A stretch of 64,000 nucleotides of DNA from the NCBI GenBank assembly GCA_044222685.1, contig JBGAMU010000011.1, positions 20,286 to 84,285 on the forward strand, written 5' to 3'. Shown one piece after another: positions 8,482-17,556 of this stretch (the first letter of the stretch is position 1; every line of letters starts with the position of its first letter). The notes under the pieces are model-generated. The model worked only from the letters and a program-made list of their open reading frames with translations, did no database searches and was not told where the DNA came from. The DNA comes from JAEUPI01 sp044222685. Its GTDB lineage: Bacteria > Pseudomonadota > Gammaproteobacteria > Burkholderiales > Burkholderiaceae_C. The position numbers and the translations under genes were made by a program.

Positions 8482-8498
8482 CTTAAGCCTGACTTCAG
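8482..8498. promoter_or_regulatory. PmrA/QseB-like box CTTAAG-N5-CTTCAG
   Basis: A direct repeat of two hexamers with 5-bp spacing, 370 bp upstream of the cytochrome b start and overlapping the patatin stop codon. The known PmrA consensus is YTTAAK-N5-YTTAAK; the second half-site deviates at one core position. Confidence 0.5.
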
Positions 8499-9565
8499 AA
8501 TGGTTCGCTTACGCGTGACGGCGTTCGATGGTCACCGAACAGGTAGACCAGATCTGCACTGCCGGAGTGGCCGACCGATTTGCCACTCTGCGCCAGCCAG
8601 GTTGTCGCGCGTGCTCGTCCGGCGTCGCGCAGTCGCAGCAGCAGTTGGGGATGTGTCAACAACCTGGACTCCGCCGGCAGGTCGGCCAGGTCATCGTGTC
8701 CGTCGATCAAATGCCAGCGCAACGCACGAAGACGTCGTTCCAACGGTCCGGGCCACCAGGCCTGCCGCGCCATCGACGTGGCGCTCGCGAGCCAGTGCAT
8801 TTCGCGCAGGAACGCGGCATTGAACGCGATCTCGACCGCGCGAGCGCGGATCTCGCCCACCGCCTCGGGTGTGTCACCCAGCGTCCAGGGGCTCAGCATC
8901 ACCACCAGCACATCGCGCACGGCGACATCGTGGACGAGCGGAAACAGCGCGGGGTTGGCGCTGTAGCCGCCGTCCCAGTAGGGTTCGCCATCAATCGTCA
9001 CCGCACGCTGCAACGTCGGCAGACAGGCCGAGGCCAGCACGACATCGACCGACAGCTCATCGTTGCCAAAGACGCGCAGCCGGCCGCTGTTGGCCTGTGT
9101 CGCGGCGATGAACAGGCGCACGTCACGTTGGCGTCGCAGTCTCTCGAAGTCGACCGCCTTCACCAGCAGATCGCGCAACGGATCCATGCGCAACGGATTC
9201 ATGTGAGTCGGCGAGAACATCGACGCCCACTGCAGCATCATGCGACCCGCCGGCGTGAGCCGATCCCCACTGGCGCCGACCAGGCCCGCGGCCTCCCAGG
9301 ACACGGACCCACCGAGCGCGTTCCAGAACCCGTCGAGGGCGGCTCGCGCGCCGGCAGGGCCCGAATCGAGCAGGCCATGCGCGAGCACCACGGCATTGAC
9401 TGCACCGGCGCTGGTGCCGCTGACGGCGGCGATGGGGTGCGAGGATTGTTCGAGGAGCGTGTCGAGCACGCCCCAGGTATAGGCGCCGTGCGCTCCGCCG
9501 CCTTGCAGGGCCAGGCTCAAGCGGTGAGGCGCGCGTTCCAGTCCGAGCATCGATGGGCGGAGCAT
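8495..9565 (-). CDS. Patatin-like phospholipase family protein
   Basis: From the ATG at 9565 the protein has 356 residues. It shows the three patatin hallmarks: an oxyanion glycine loop (GGGAHGA), the nucleophile elbow GTSAG, and the catalytic Asp in DGG. The expected activity is lipid acyl hydrolysis with a Ser-Asp dyad; no signal peptide is evident. An ATG five codons downstream (9550) is an alternative start; a longer frame from a TTG at 9673 is less likely because the extra residues lack family character. It is transcribed divergently from the response regulator at 9708 and in the same direction as the cytochrome operon, but separated from it by 382 bp. Its link to the electron-transfer genes is unknown. 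Confidence 0.85.
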   Translation of the reverse strand: MLRPSMLGLERAPHRLSLALQGGGAHGAYTWGVLDTLLEQSSHPIAAVSGTSAGAVNAVVLAHGLLDSGPAGARAALDGFWNALGGSVSWEAAGLVGASGDRLTPAGRMMLQWASMFSPTHMNPLRMDPLRDLLVKAVDFERLRRQRDVRLFIAATQANSGRLRVFGNDELSVDVVLASACLPTLQRAVTIDGEPYWDGGYSANPALFPLVHDVAVRDVLVVMLSPWTLGDTPEAVGEIRARAVEIAFNAAFLREMHWLASATSMARQAWWPGPLERRLRALRWHLIDGHDDLADLPAESRLLTHPQLLLRLRDAGRARATTWLAQSGKSVGHSGSADLVYLFGDHRTPSRVSEPF

Positions 9566-9572
9566 GCCATTG

Positions 9573-9589
9573 CTTAAGGTCAAGTAAGG
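9573..9589. promoter_or_regulatory. Weak PmrA/QseB-like half-box CTTAAG-N5-GTAAGG
   Basis: One perfect CTTAAG lies between the divergent patatin and regulator genes; the second half-site is poor. It may be an autoregulatory site or chance. Confidence 0.25.
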
Positions 9590-9707
9590 CTTGGCGTCAT
9601 GTGACCGTTTGTTTGCGGGGTTTCGACCGGCGCGGTGGGGTCTCTGCGTACCCGCGTGGACTGAAGCTGACAAGAATGACAGCCGTCAATACAGCGCCCT
9701 CCCGATC

Positions 9708-10397
9708 ATGCGGTTGTTAGTGGTTGAAGACGATCCGCTGATGGGCTCGGCGGTCCAGAAGTCCCTGCTGCGCACGGGTCATGCCGTCGACTGGATTCGC
9801 CGAGGCGGCGAGCTGATCCACGCGCTGCGCACCTTTGCCTACGACGCGGTGCTGGTCGACCTGGGTCTGCCAGACATCGGCGGCGAGTTGTTGGTGCGCC
9901 AGGCCAAGGCCCACAACGCACGCTTGCCAGTCGTGGTGATGACCGCCCGGGGTGCCGTCAGCGATCGGGTGACGCTACTCGACGTCGGGGCGGACGACTA
10001 TCTGGTCAAGCCGTTCGACTTGAACGAGCTCGGCGCCAGGCTGCGCGCCGTGATGCGGCGAACGCCATCTAACGGCGGCAGGGACTGCGAGGCCGATCTC
10101 GAAGTGGGCATGTTGACGTTCAGCCCGTCGCGCCGCTCGGCCACTTGGCACGGGACGCCGGTGCGCCTGACCAACAAGGAATACAGGGTGCTGGAGATGC
10201 TGGTGCGCCGCAGGCACCAGGTGCTCACGCGTGCGCAGCTCGAAAGTGCCATGTACGACGACGGCGATGACGTCGACAGCAACTCCGTCGAGGTCTACAT
10301 CCACTTTCTGCGCCGCAAGTTCAGCGCCTCGCTGATCCAGACCGTGCGCGGCGTGGGCTACCAGCTCGGCGACACGCGCGCGTTGGCATCTCTCTGA
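9708..10397 (+). CDS. OmpR/QseB-PmrA-family response regulator (orphan)
   Basis: The protein has 229 residues: an N-terminal receiver with acidic pocket E7/D8/D9, phosphoacceptor D51 and the conserved Lys in VKPFD, then a winged-helix DNA-binding domain ending in TVRGVGYQLG. No histidine kinase is adjacent. It closely resembles the other two OmpR-type regulators in this window, especially that at 43275-43958, with which it shares an RSATW core before the winged helix. It sits between the porin-cytochrome and multicopper-oxidase operons, both of which have PmrA/QseB-like boxes upstream, so it is a candidate regulator of both. The start ATG has no obvious ribosome site. Confidence 0.9.
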   Translation: MRLLVVEDDPLMGSAVQKSLLRTGHAVDWIRRGGELIHALRTFAYDAVLVDLGLPDIGGELLVRQAKAHNARLPVVVMTARGAVSDRVTLLDVGADDYLVKPFDLNELGARLRAVMRRTPSNGGRDCEADLEVGMLTFSPSRRSATWHGTPVRLTNKEYRVLEMLVRRRHQVLTRAQLESAMYDDGDDVDSNSVEVYIHFLRRKFSASLIQTVRGVGYQLGDTRALASL

Positions 10398-10551
10398 CGC
10401 ACATCTCGCGCGGCGCGCAGCAGCGCGACATTGCTCAACCGACATCGATTCGAACGCACGCGCGCCGGGCGTGATCGCCGGCGCGCGGCCCGTTGACGCA
10501 CGGGGTTCCCCCCTGACTGCGGGGGACGCTGAAGGGGCGCCGAGGCTTCGC

Positions 10552-10568
10552 TTTCAGGCGCATTTAAG
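10552..10568. promoter_or_regulatory. PmrA/QseB-like box TTTCAG-N5-TTTAAG
   Basis: Direct hexamer repeat with 5-bp spacing, 325 bp upstream of the surface-protein start. A TATCGC hexamer begins 22 bp after the box and may be a weak -10 element. Confidence 0.45.
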
Positions 10569-10713
10569 AAAGCACGGAGACCCCGCGGTTTATCGCTCGC
10601 TGATTGGGGGATTCCCCTCTTTTTCGCGGCGGGTCCTCCCCCAACGACGTAACGCAATGGCGTCGGTACCTTGACAACCCATGCGAGGCCCGAAAAGGGC
10701 GTCGTGTCACAAG

Positions 10714-10730
10714 CGGACAAGTCCTGTCCG
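10714..10730. promoter_or_regulatory. Inverted repeat CGGACA-N5-TGTCCG
   Basis: Perfect 6-bp arms around a 5-bp centre, 162 bp upstream of the giant gene. It could be an operator or an RNA hairpin in the leader. Confidence 0.35.
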
Positions 10731-10892
10731 GGGGATGTCATGAAACCAGTCTCGAGCTCTACGACCTGCCAGTTGCGAATCGGCCTTCGGGCGGCGTCGC
10801 AATCCGGTGTGGCACGCGCGTTTCCGCGCGAGGACCTCGAGACCAGACCCGGGTCGTGTGTTGTACCTGTCGGGCACCGTGGGAGCGTCACT

Positions 10893-13800
10893 ATGAAGAC
10901 CCAGAGCAGCGCCAAGCCGTTCCAGATGATCCGACTGTCAGCCGCGCTCGTGATGGCGCTGGCGCTGTGGCTGCTGCTGAGCGTCGCCGCGCAGGCCGCG
11001 CCGTTGAGGCTCAAGGTCATCGGCGTCGCCGCCAATGGCACGCAGACGGACATCACCGCTACCGCGGACTATCGCTGGACGGTAGAGCAGGACGCGACCA
11101 AGGCATCGGTTCCCGGCAGGGCCGCCGACATCACCAACTACTCGTTCAGCTTCCATACCAGCTACATGCCGGTCGTGGCGGCCGGGCGGGCGGGTACGGC
11201 GAGCAAGACAGCGCCTCACCAGGATCCTGACGTCCTGCGCCTGTACAGCCAGGCGCTGCCCGACCTCGATGCAAGCAAGCGCTACTACGTGTCGGTCGCG
11301 GCGGTGGGCTACCAGATGGGTGGTGCGCCGGTCGTGTTCAACGGCGGCACGCCGGAGGCCACCGTCTATCTCAATCAGTACGAGCTGCCGACGGCACAGA
11401 TCTCCGTCTTTGCGTTCAACGACAACAGCCCGATCAACGGTGCACCCGACCTGCCGCAGGAGCAGGGCCTTGCCGGCTTCACCGTGAAACTCATCGAGGC
11501 AGGCGGTACCTTCGGGCAATCGGGTGGCGAAGTCACGCAGGACGCGTTCGGCAATCCACTGGGTACGACCTATAACGCAGACGGCACCGTCAGAGTTCGC
11601 GGCAGCGGCATCATCCTCACCGACGCCAACGGCGTCGCGGTGATCAAGAACCTGTTCCCCGCCAAGTACACGATCTTCATCAACCCGCCGGTCGGTTCCG
11701 ACTGGCACCAGACCTCGACGATCGAAGGCACCAAGGGCAGCGACGCCTGGGTCAAGAACAACGAACCCCAGTTCTTCCAGGAGTTCGGTCCGCCCGGCCA
11801 CCACGTCTTCCTGGGCTTCACCCGGTCGGGGTTCATCGCGCGCAATGCGAACAACACGCCGGTGCTGAATGGCGCCAACGCGATCACGGGCCGGATCGTC
11901 AATACGCACTACTCGCGTCCGCCCATCTATACGTTCCACAACGGCGCGCCGGTGAACGACTGCTGGGTCGGCCTGAACGAGACCAAGGCCAACGGCGGCC
12001 GCGCGCTTTACGCGGCGGCCTGCAACAAGGACAGCACGTTCCGCATCCCGAACGTGCCGGCAGGGACTTACGAGCTGGTGGTCTGGGACGAGCCGCTCGA
12101 CATGATCATCGCGGCGACGACGATCACCGTTCCCGCCGGTGGTCTGACGATGGGTGACGTGCCCGTGGCCAGCTGGTTCGGGCGCTACCAGGGCCGCGTG
12201 TTCCAGGACATCGACGGCACCGGCTTGCCGTACTTCGTGGCGGACTTCGATCGCCCCTACGTGTACGTCAATCCGATCACCGGCGTGGAAGAGGAGCGCC
12301 AGCAATCGTTCAAGGCGGGTGACCTCAAGCCGCCGTTCGGCTCCGGCATCGCCAACAACCTTCGATTCCGCGACGGCAGCATCTACCAATCGACGACGAC
12401 CAAGGACGACGGCACGTTCGCCTTCACCGAGGTTTTCCCCTTCTTCAACTGGCTGGTCGCCGAGATCGACTACGCGCGCTTCAAGGCGACCAGCGCCAAC
12501 GTGGTCGTCGACGGCGGCGGGCCGATCGATCCTGCGGCCAACCGGGCAAAGCTGTGGAACGCCGCGCCTGGCAGTTTCGGCAGCAACGACCCAGCGCTCA
12601 AGTACGACCCATGGACGCGGCTCAATCCGCAGTTGCAGGCGCCCGGCGAGTGCCCGGAGGGGAGGGCAGCCCCCTGCTACTTCCGCACGGAGAGCGTCGC
12701 AGGCGGTCCGGGCGCGATTCTGCTCGAAGGCATGCAGACCTTCCTCGGCCAGACCAACCACGTCGAGTGGGGCAAGGTCCCCTACAAGATCGACGAGAAC
12801 GGCGGCATTGCCGGCATCGTCTACTACGGCATCACCCGGGCCGAGGACGACCCGCGATATGCCGCAGCGGAAAACTGGGAGCCTGGCATTCCGCGCGTCC
12901 AGGTCAACGTATTCCTCGACTGCGATGCCGATGGCGTGCCCGACAAGCCGAAGAACGACGGCACGGGCGAATGCGAGGCCGGTGGCCTGAGTACGCAGGG
13001 ATACCAGTACGTCAAGCCCGACGTCGACAACTATCCGTTCTGCTGGCGCGATCCGGCTTCCTGCGGACTGACCGCGCCCAGCAAGGGCCCTGAAGACGTG
13101 GTACGCGGTGGCAATGGCACTGCCTTCAGCTACGGCGACGTGCTGCGCTGGGGTGCGCCAGGCACCTACGCGACGCGGGCGGACGCCGAGGCTGCGCAAC
13201 TTCATGTCGGCCTCGGCAAGACCGACTCCTGGGACGATTCGGTCCCGTTCGGTTGCCCCGATCCGACGCCGTACACGATTCCCAACTCGACAACGCAACT
13301 CGACTGCTTCGACGGCCTGCGCAACTTCAATCAGGTGCGCCCGTCGGTGTTCGACGGTGGTTTTGCGTTCGGCCGTGTGGCTGGCCAGGCCGAGTTGCCG
13401 ATGATCATCGGCGCCAACGGTGACGGCAAATACATCCTCGAAGCCGTGGCTCCCCCGGGATATCTGCACCAGGGCAATGGCGACAAGAACGTCGTCTTCG
13501 GTGATTCGCTGAAGGCCTCGCCGGCCGCGCTGCCACACGAGTGCGTCGGCATGGAGCTCGACGTTCCGCAGTTCCTCACATTGTTCCCTGGCGAGCCTAA
13601 CCCGAACTTCGGCAACCCACAGTACCCGAACAACAAGTGGCGCAAGTGCGACATGAAGTCCGTTCCGCTGACACCGGGGCTCAATGCGGCGCCCAACTTC
13701 TTCATGTTCACCGAGGCGCCTGTTGCGGGCCACGGCGTGGGCTTCATCCTCGACGACACTGCAGCCGAGTTCAACCGCTTCGCGCCCACATTCGGCGAGA

Positions 13801-16800
13801 AGTTCTCGCCCCCGCACCTGCCGGTGTCGATCCAGGACTGGACCGGACGCGAAATCTCGCGTGTGTACTCCGACCAGTTCGGTTCATACAACTTCCTGGT
13901 CCCCTCGAGCTTCACGATCAATCCGCCGTATCCGTCGGGCGTGATGCCGAGCATGATGGTCGCGTGCATGAATCACGCGGGCCCGATCAAGATCGGCGTC
14001 AACGCCGACGGCACCGACAAGATGGGCATCGATCCATTCTTCAACCGGGCCTACTCGCAGTTCTGCTACACGTTCCAGTACCTGCCGGGCAAGACGACGT
14101 ACCTCGACACGCCGGTACTGCCGGTGGCGGCTTTCGCAGCCGTGGACAAGAACCCGCTGGATTGCGAGTGCGCCGACGGCACACCGGGGATCTACAGCGC
14201 CACCAATTCGAGCACGGACAACGGCCCGTGGGTGCCGGCCGCCGGCAGCCGGCAGTTGACCATCGTCTCGATGGGCAAGATGGATGTGATCAACCCGGCG
14301 TTCGACCCGGCCGATGCGAGCACCACGAAGACCATTCAACGCGACTACGGCTTTGGTGACGCGGGCGGTAGCGTCACGCTGGGCGGCGTCGCGCTGACGA
14401 TCAATTCCTGGGCTGACGGCATCATCACGGCCACCGTGCCCTCCGGCGCGAGCACCGGCCAATTGATGGTCAGGCGCGGCGACAACGGCAAGGAGTCGGT
14501 GGTCGGCCTGACGGTTCACGTCGGCGGGCCGGCGCCCAAGAAGGTGAATCCGAACGCGGTCGCGGGCAGCGGTGTCTACAAGACGATCCAGGCCGCGATC
14601 GACTCGGTGACCGACGCCAACATGTTGCTGAACGGCGGCGCGTTGATCACCGTGGCGCCGGGAACGTACAACGAGTACGTCATCATGGACAAGCGCGTTC
14701 GCCTGCAGGGCTGGGGCGCCGGGTCCGTCACCATCAACGCCGCCAAGGCGAGCGCCGCTGGCCTGGCCGACTGGCGCGCGAAGATCAACGCAAAGGCAAG
14801 CGGCCCGAACGCCACGTTCACCCTGCTGCCTGGTCAGACGCTGGGCATCGACCCGGCCAACAACGAGCCGCTGCTGTTCGGTGCCGAGGAGGGTCCTGGC
14901 ATCCTCGTGGTTGGCAGGCAGAGTCCCCTCGGTGGAGTGGGACCGTTCAGCGAATGCCTGTTCGGCAACACCGCGGCACTGCACATCGACGGCTTGACGA
15001 TCACCGGCGCCGACAGTGGCGGCGGCATCCTCGCCAGTGGCTATGCCTGTGGCTTGACGGTGTCAAACAGCCGCATCCTCAGCAACTACGGCACTTACGG
15101 CGGCGGTGTGCGCATCGGCCACACCACGCTGACCGCGGTGGTCAACGGCGCCGACGCCTACACCGACGGCGTCAATCGCAGCCCGACGCTGCATCACAAC
15201 TGGATCTCGCAGAACGGCGCCACCGAAGCGGGCGGCAGCGGCGGCATCACGCTGGGTACCGGCTCGAACAACTACTCGGTTTCCGACAACTACGTCTGCG
15301 GCAACTTCTCGATGGCCGACGGCGGCGGCCTGAGCCACCTCGGTCGGTCCGAGGGCTCGATCACGAGCAACGCCTCGCCGGCGAACACCATTGTTCGCAA
15401 CAAGTTCATCTTCAACCAGACCTTCAATCAGGCTGCAGACCCGATGGGTGGCGGGCTGTCGATCGCCGGCCATGTCGTGCTCGCCGGCGGCGCGCCGGCA
15501 GGGACCGGTGACGTGGTGGTCAACGCCAACCTGATCCAGGGCAACCAGGCCGGCGCCGGCGCCGGTGGTGGCGTGAGCGTCGCCCGCACGTTGGCGGCCG
15601 ACGACATCGACCTGACCAACAACATGATCGTCAACAACGTGGCGGCCTACACCGGCGGCGGCGTGGCGTTGACGGGCACTTCGACAGGTGTTCGGCTCGT
15701 CAACAACACCGTGGCCAGCAACGTCAGTACGGCAACCAACCGGCAGGCAGCCCATCCGCTGGGCTGGACGAATCCTTCGCTGCCGCAAGTCGCCGGACTC
15801 GCGGTGCTGAGCGGGAGCAGCCCGACGCTGCTCAACAACATCCTGTGGGCCAACCGTTCATACGTCTACCTGATCAACGGAACCACGAGCGGGCTCTTCA
15901 ACCCGGGGACGACGGACGTCAACGCGGAAGCGCCGGATGCGGTCTACGCGGATCTGGGTCGCATCGGTGCCGGCGACGCCCTGACGCCGCGGTACAGCGT
16001 ATTGACTCTCGGCGGCGTGGGCAATGCGACCTATGACACCGGGCTGACCGGATGCTCGAACACGGCGCCGGCGGCTCTGCCCTTCTTCTGCAATCGGCTC
16101 GTCGCGGCAAACAGCTTGTCACTGTTCGAGTCGCCGAACGACTTCCTGTCGATCATCGATCCGACCCAGCCGGTGGTGCTGCCTGAAACGACCGTGCTGC
16201 TGCAATCGGCGCTGACATTCGACGAGACCGGCAACTTCATCAACGTGATCTTCAGTCCGCTCACGCTGTGGAACCCGGACGGATCGCTGCGCGCCGACTA
16301 CCACCTCTCCGGCACCTCGGTGGCCAGGGACAACGGCCGCGCGCAGAGCGCCGCAGCCGGCGTCAACGCGACGATCGGAGCCGGGTTCGTGCCTGCCGCG
16401 GACTTCGACGCCAACGCGCGCAGCGCGGCGGTAGACATCGGGGCCGACGAGTTCGTCGGCGCGGCGGCGGACCTGTCCATCACCCAGACCGACGACGTGG
16501 CCAGCGTCAACGCGGGCGGAACGCTCACCTACACCATCACGGTTCGCAACTTCGGGCCTAACGCAGTGACCGGGGCCACGGTGACCGATATTTTCCCCGC
16601 GGCGCTCACGGTCAACAGCTGGACCTGCACGCCAGCCACGGGCTCGAGCTGCACGGTGGTCGGCAGCGGCAACAACAGGACGGGCACGGTGACGTTGACG
16701 AACGGCGGCAGCGCGACGTTCACGGCCAACGTGACCGTGGCGGCGACCGCAAGCGGACTGCTGACCAATACCGCCAGCGTCGCGGTGCCGGGCAGCCTGA

Positions 16801-17459
16801 CCGATCCGCAGCCTAGCAACAACGTCGCCACGGATACCGACATGATCGTGATTCCGCGGCCGACGCTTGCTGTTACCGACAACTTCAATCGTGGCAACGC
16901 AAACACGCTCGGGCCGAACTGGCAGCAGCTTGTTGCGCTCGGAAATGGCGGTATCCGGGTCAATGGCAATCAGGCGTTCTGCGTGAACTCAGGACTAGCG
17001 GCGGCTCTTTGCCTCGCTGGCGCAAATGGCTACTGGAACGGTCCGGGAGCGACATTCGGATCGAAGCAAGCCGCGTCATTCACCTTCGCCAACGCGACGC
17101 TGAACAACGCGAGCCTGTACCTGAAGGCGACGGGGACATTGAACGCCGCTGGCGCCTACCCGAACGCGCTGCGCGTGCGCTACTCGACCGGCGGCGGCGG
17201 GCAAGTGATCGTCGAAGCAACGACGAACGGTGGCCTCTCCTTCACGACTGCGGGCAGCATGGCAGCTAGCTTCGTCAGTGGTGACACGCTGACTGCGCTG
17301 ACCGACAGCTCCGGATTCACCTACGTCTGGAAGACCTCCGGCGCTACGACGACGCTGCTCGGTGGCGCGCCCACAGGGGCCACGGGAGCCGGGCGGACCG
17401 GCATCTTCTTACCCCCCGGAGGCCGAGTCGACAACTTTTCGGGCGGCACCGTGCCGTGA
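10893..17459 (+). CDS. Giant exported beta-helix surface protein
   Basis: The protein has 2188 residues. The ATG at 10893 follows a GGGAG ribosome site and opens a clear signal peptide (about residues 1-34). Residues about 40-1140 are Gly/Asp/Asn-rich beta-sandwich modules of SdrD-B type with PPG turns; about 1149-1212 look like an IPT/TIG fold; about 1223-1853 form a right-handed parallel beta-helix typical of pectate-lyase-like repeats (many SNN, GGG and NN ladders); about 1860-1985 are a DUF11 repeat; about 1990-2188 form a terminal domain ending DNFSGGTVP that recurs at the end of the third multicopper-oxidase-like protein (20306-22297). It heads an operon of copper proteins. I infer an adhesive or matrix-forming surface protein, possibly a scaffold for the oxidases. 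Enzymatic activity is not evident. Confidence 0.8.
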   Translation: MKTQSSAKPFQMIRLSAALVMALALWLLLSVAAQAAPLRLKVIGVAANGTQTDITATADYRWTVEQDATKASVPGRAADITNYSFSFHTSYMPVVAAGRAGTASKTAPHQDPDVLRLYSQALPDLDASKRYYVSVAAVGYQMGGAPVVFNGGTPEATVYLNQYELPTAQISVFAFNDNSPINGAPDLPQEQGLAGFTVKLIEAGGTFGQSGGEVTQDAFGNPLGTTYNADGTVRVRGSGIILTDANGVAVIKNLFPAKYTIFINPPVGSDWHQTSTIEGTKGSDAWVKNNEPQFFQEFGPPGHHVFLGFTRSGFIARNANNTPVLNGANAITGRIVNTHYSRPPIYTFHNGAPVNDCWVGLNETKANGGRALYAAACNKDSTFRIPNVPAGTYELVVWDEPLDMIIAATTITVPAGGLTMGDVPVASWFGRYQGRVFQDIDGTGLPYFVADFDRPYVYVNPITGVEEERQQSFKAGDLKPPFGSGIANNLRFRDGSIYQSTTTKDDGTFAFTEVFPFFNWLVAEIDYARFKATSANVVVDGGGPIDPAANRAKLWNAAPGSFGSNDPALKYDPWTRLNPQLQAPGECPEGRAAPCYFRTESVAGGPGAILLEGMQTFLGQTNHVEWGKVPYKIDENGGIAGIVYYGITRAEDDPRYAAAENWEPGIPRVQVNVFLDCDADGVPDKPKNDGTGECEAGGLSTQGYQYVKPDVDNYPFCWRDPASCGLTAPSKGPEDVVRGGNGTAFSYGDVLRWGAPGTYATRADAEAAQLHVGLGKTDSWDDSVPFGCPDPTPYTIPNSTTQLDCFDGLRNFNQVRPSVFDGGFAFGRVAGQAELPMIIGANGDGKYILEAVAPPGYLHQGNGDKNVVFGDSLKASPAALPHECVGMELDVPQFLTLFPGEPNPNFGNPQYPNNKWRKCDMKSVPLTPGLNAAPNFFMFTEAPVAGHGVGFILDDTAAEFNRFAPTFGEKFSPPHLPVSIQDWTGREISRVYSDQFGSYNFLVPSSFTINPPYPSGVMPSMMVACMNHAGPIKIGVNADGTDKMGIDPFFNRAYSQFCYTFQYLPGKTTYLDTPVLPVAAFAAVDKNPLDCECADGTPGIYSATNSSTDNGPWVPAAGSRQLTIVSMGKMDVINPAFDPADASTTKTIQRDYGFGDAGGSVTLGGVALTINSWADGIITATVPSGASTGQLMVRRGDNGKESVVGLTVHVGGPAPKKVNPNAVAGSGVYKTIQAAIDSVTDANMLLNGGALITVAPGTYNEYVIMDKRVRLQGWGAGSVTINAAKASAAGLADWRAKINAKASGPNATFTLLPGQTLGIDPANNEPLLFGAEEGPGILVVGRQSPLGGVGPFSECLFGNTAALHIDGLTITGADSGGGILASGYACGLTVSNSRILSNYGTYGGGVRIGHTTLTAVVNGADAYTDGVNRSPTLHHNWISQNGATEAGGSGGITLGTGSNNYSVSDNYVCGNFSMADGGGLSHLGRSEGSITSNASPANTIVRNKFIFNQTFNQAADPMGGGLSIAGHVVLAGGAPAGTGDVVVNANLIQGNQAGAGAGGGVSVARTLAADDIDLTNNMIVNNVAAYTGGGVALTGTSTGVRLVNNTVASNVSTATNRQAAHPLGWTNPSLPQVAGLAVLSGSSPTLLNNILWANRSYVYLINGTTSGLFNPGTTDVNAEAPDAVYADLGRIGAGDALTPRYSVLTLGGVGNATYDTGLTGCSNTAPAALPFFCNRLVAANSLSLFESPNDFLSIIDPTQPVVLPETTVLLQSALTFDETGNFINVIFSPLTLWNPDGSLRADYHLSGTSVARDNGRAQSAAAGVNATIGAGFVPAADFDANARSAAVDIGADEFVGAAADLSITQTDDVASVNAGGTLTYTITVRNFGPNAVTGATVTDIFPAALTVNSWTCTPATGSSCTVVGSGNNRTGTVTLTNGGSATFTANVTVAATASGLLTNTASVAVPGSLTDPQPSNNVATDTDMIVIPRPTLAVTDNFNRGNANTLGPNWQQLVALGNGGIRVNGNQAFCVNSGLAAALCLAGANGYWNGPGATFGSKQAASFTFANATLNNASLYLKATGTLNAAGAYPNALRVRYSTGGGGQVIVEATTNGGLSFTTAGSMAASFVSGDTLTALTDSSGFTYVWKTSGATTTLLGGAPTGATGAGRTGIFLPPGGRVDNFSGGTVP

Positions 17460-17556
17460 TCGAGATCGCCGACGAGAACTCGATTGACAAGGTAACGAAC
17501 TCCGCCGGGTGTCTGCCCGGTGGAAGACAGCAGAAGACACCAGGAGTCGCACCATC

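Larger units (their letters stand above)
8113..8494. other. Intergenic region upstream of the cytochrome operon (382 bp)
   Basis: No gene is visible here. It holds a 16-bp palindrome (8289-8304), an FNR-like dyad (8387-8400), a short inverted repeat at 8325-8336, and a PmrA/QseB-like box at its left edge relative to transcription (8482-8498). No clear sigma-70 promoter is visible. Confidence 0.6.
10398..10892. other. Intergenic region upstream of the giant surface-protein operon (495 bp)
   Basis: No convincing gene; the frame of the next gene stays open upstream but lacks a signal peptide until 10893. It contains a PmrA/QseB-like box (10552-10568), a GGGG/CCCC short hairpin followed by a run of T near 10605-10625, and a dyad at 10714-10730. 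A long leader is possible; I recognise no known riboswitch. Confidence 0.55.

Noticed and set aside
8113..8494. Small reading frames in the gap before the cytochrome operon
   Set aside because: No ribosome site, no codon bias signal and no homology recognisable; the gap contains regulatory dyads instead.
10807..10821. A TGGCAC...TTTC sequence resembling a sigma-54 promoter
   Set aside because: The -12 GC dinucleotide is TC, so the invariant element is absent, and no bEBP gene is seen.
10398..10892. A riboswitch in the leader of the giant gene (Mn, c-di-GMP or fluoride types considered)
   Set aside because: None of the conserved cores of these classes could be found by eye.
10938..13817. A 959-codon minus-strand frame inside the giant surface gene
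   Set aside because: Antisense shadow; the plus strand has a signal peptide, ribosome site and modular domains.
10893..17459. Assignment of the giant protein as the Mn oxidase MofA or MnxG
   Set aside because: It has no HXH or HCH copper motifs; its architecture is beta-sandwich and beta-helix, not cupredoxin.
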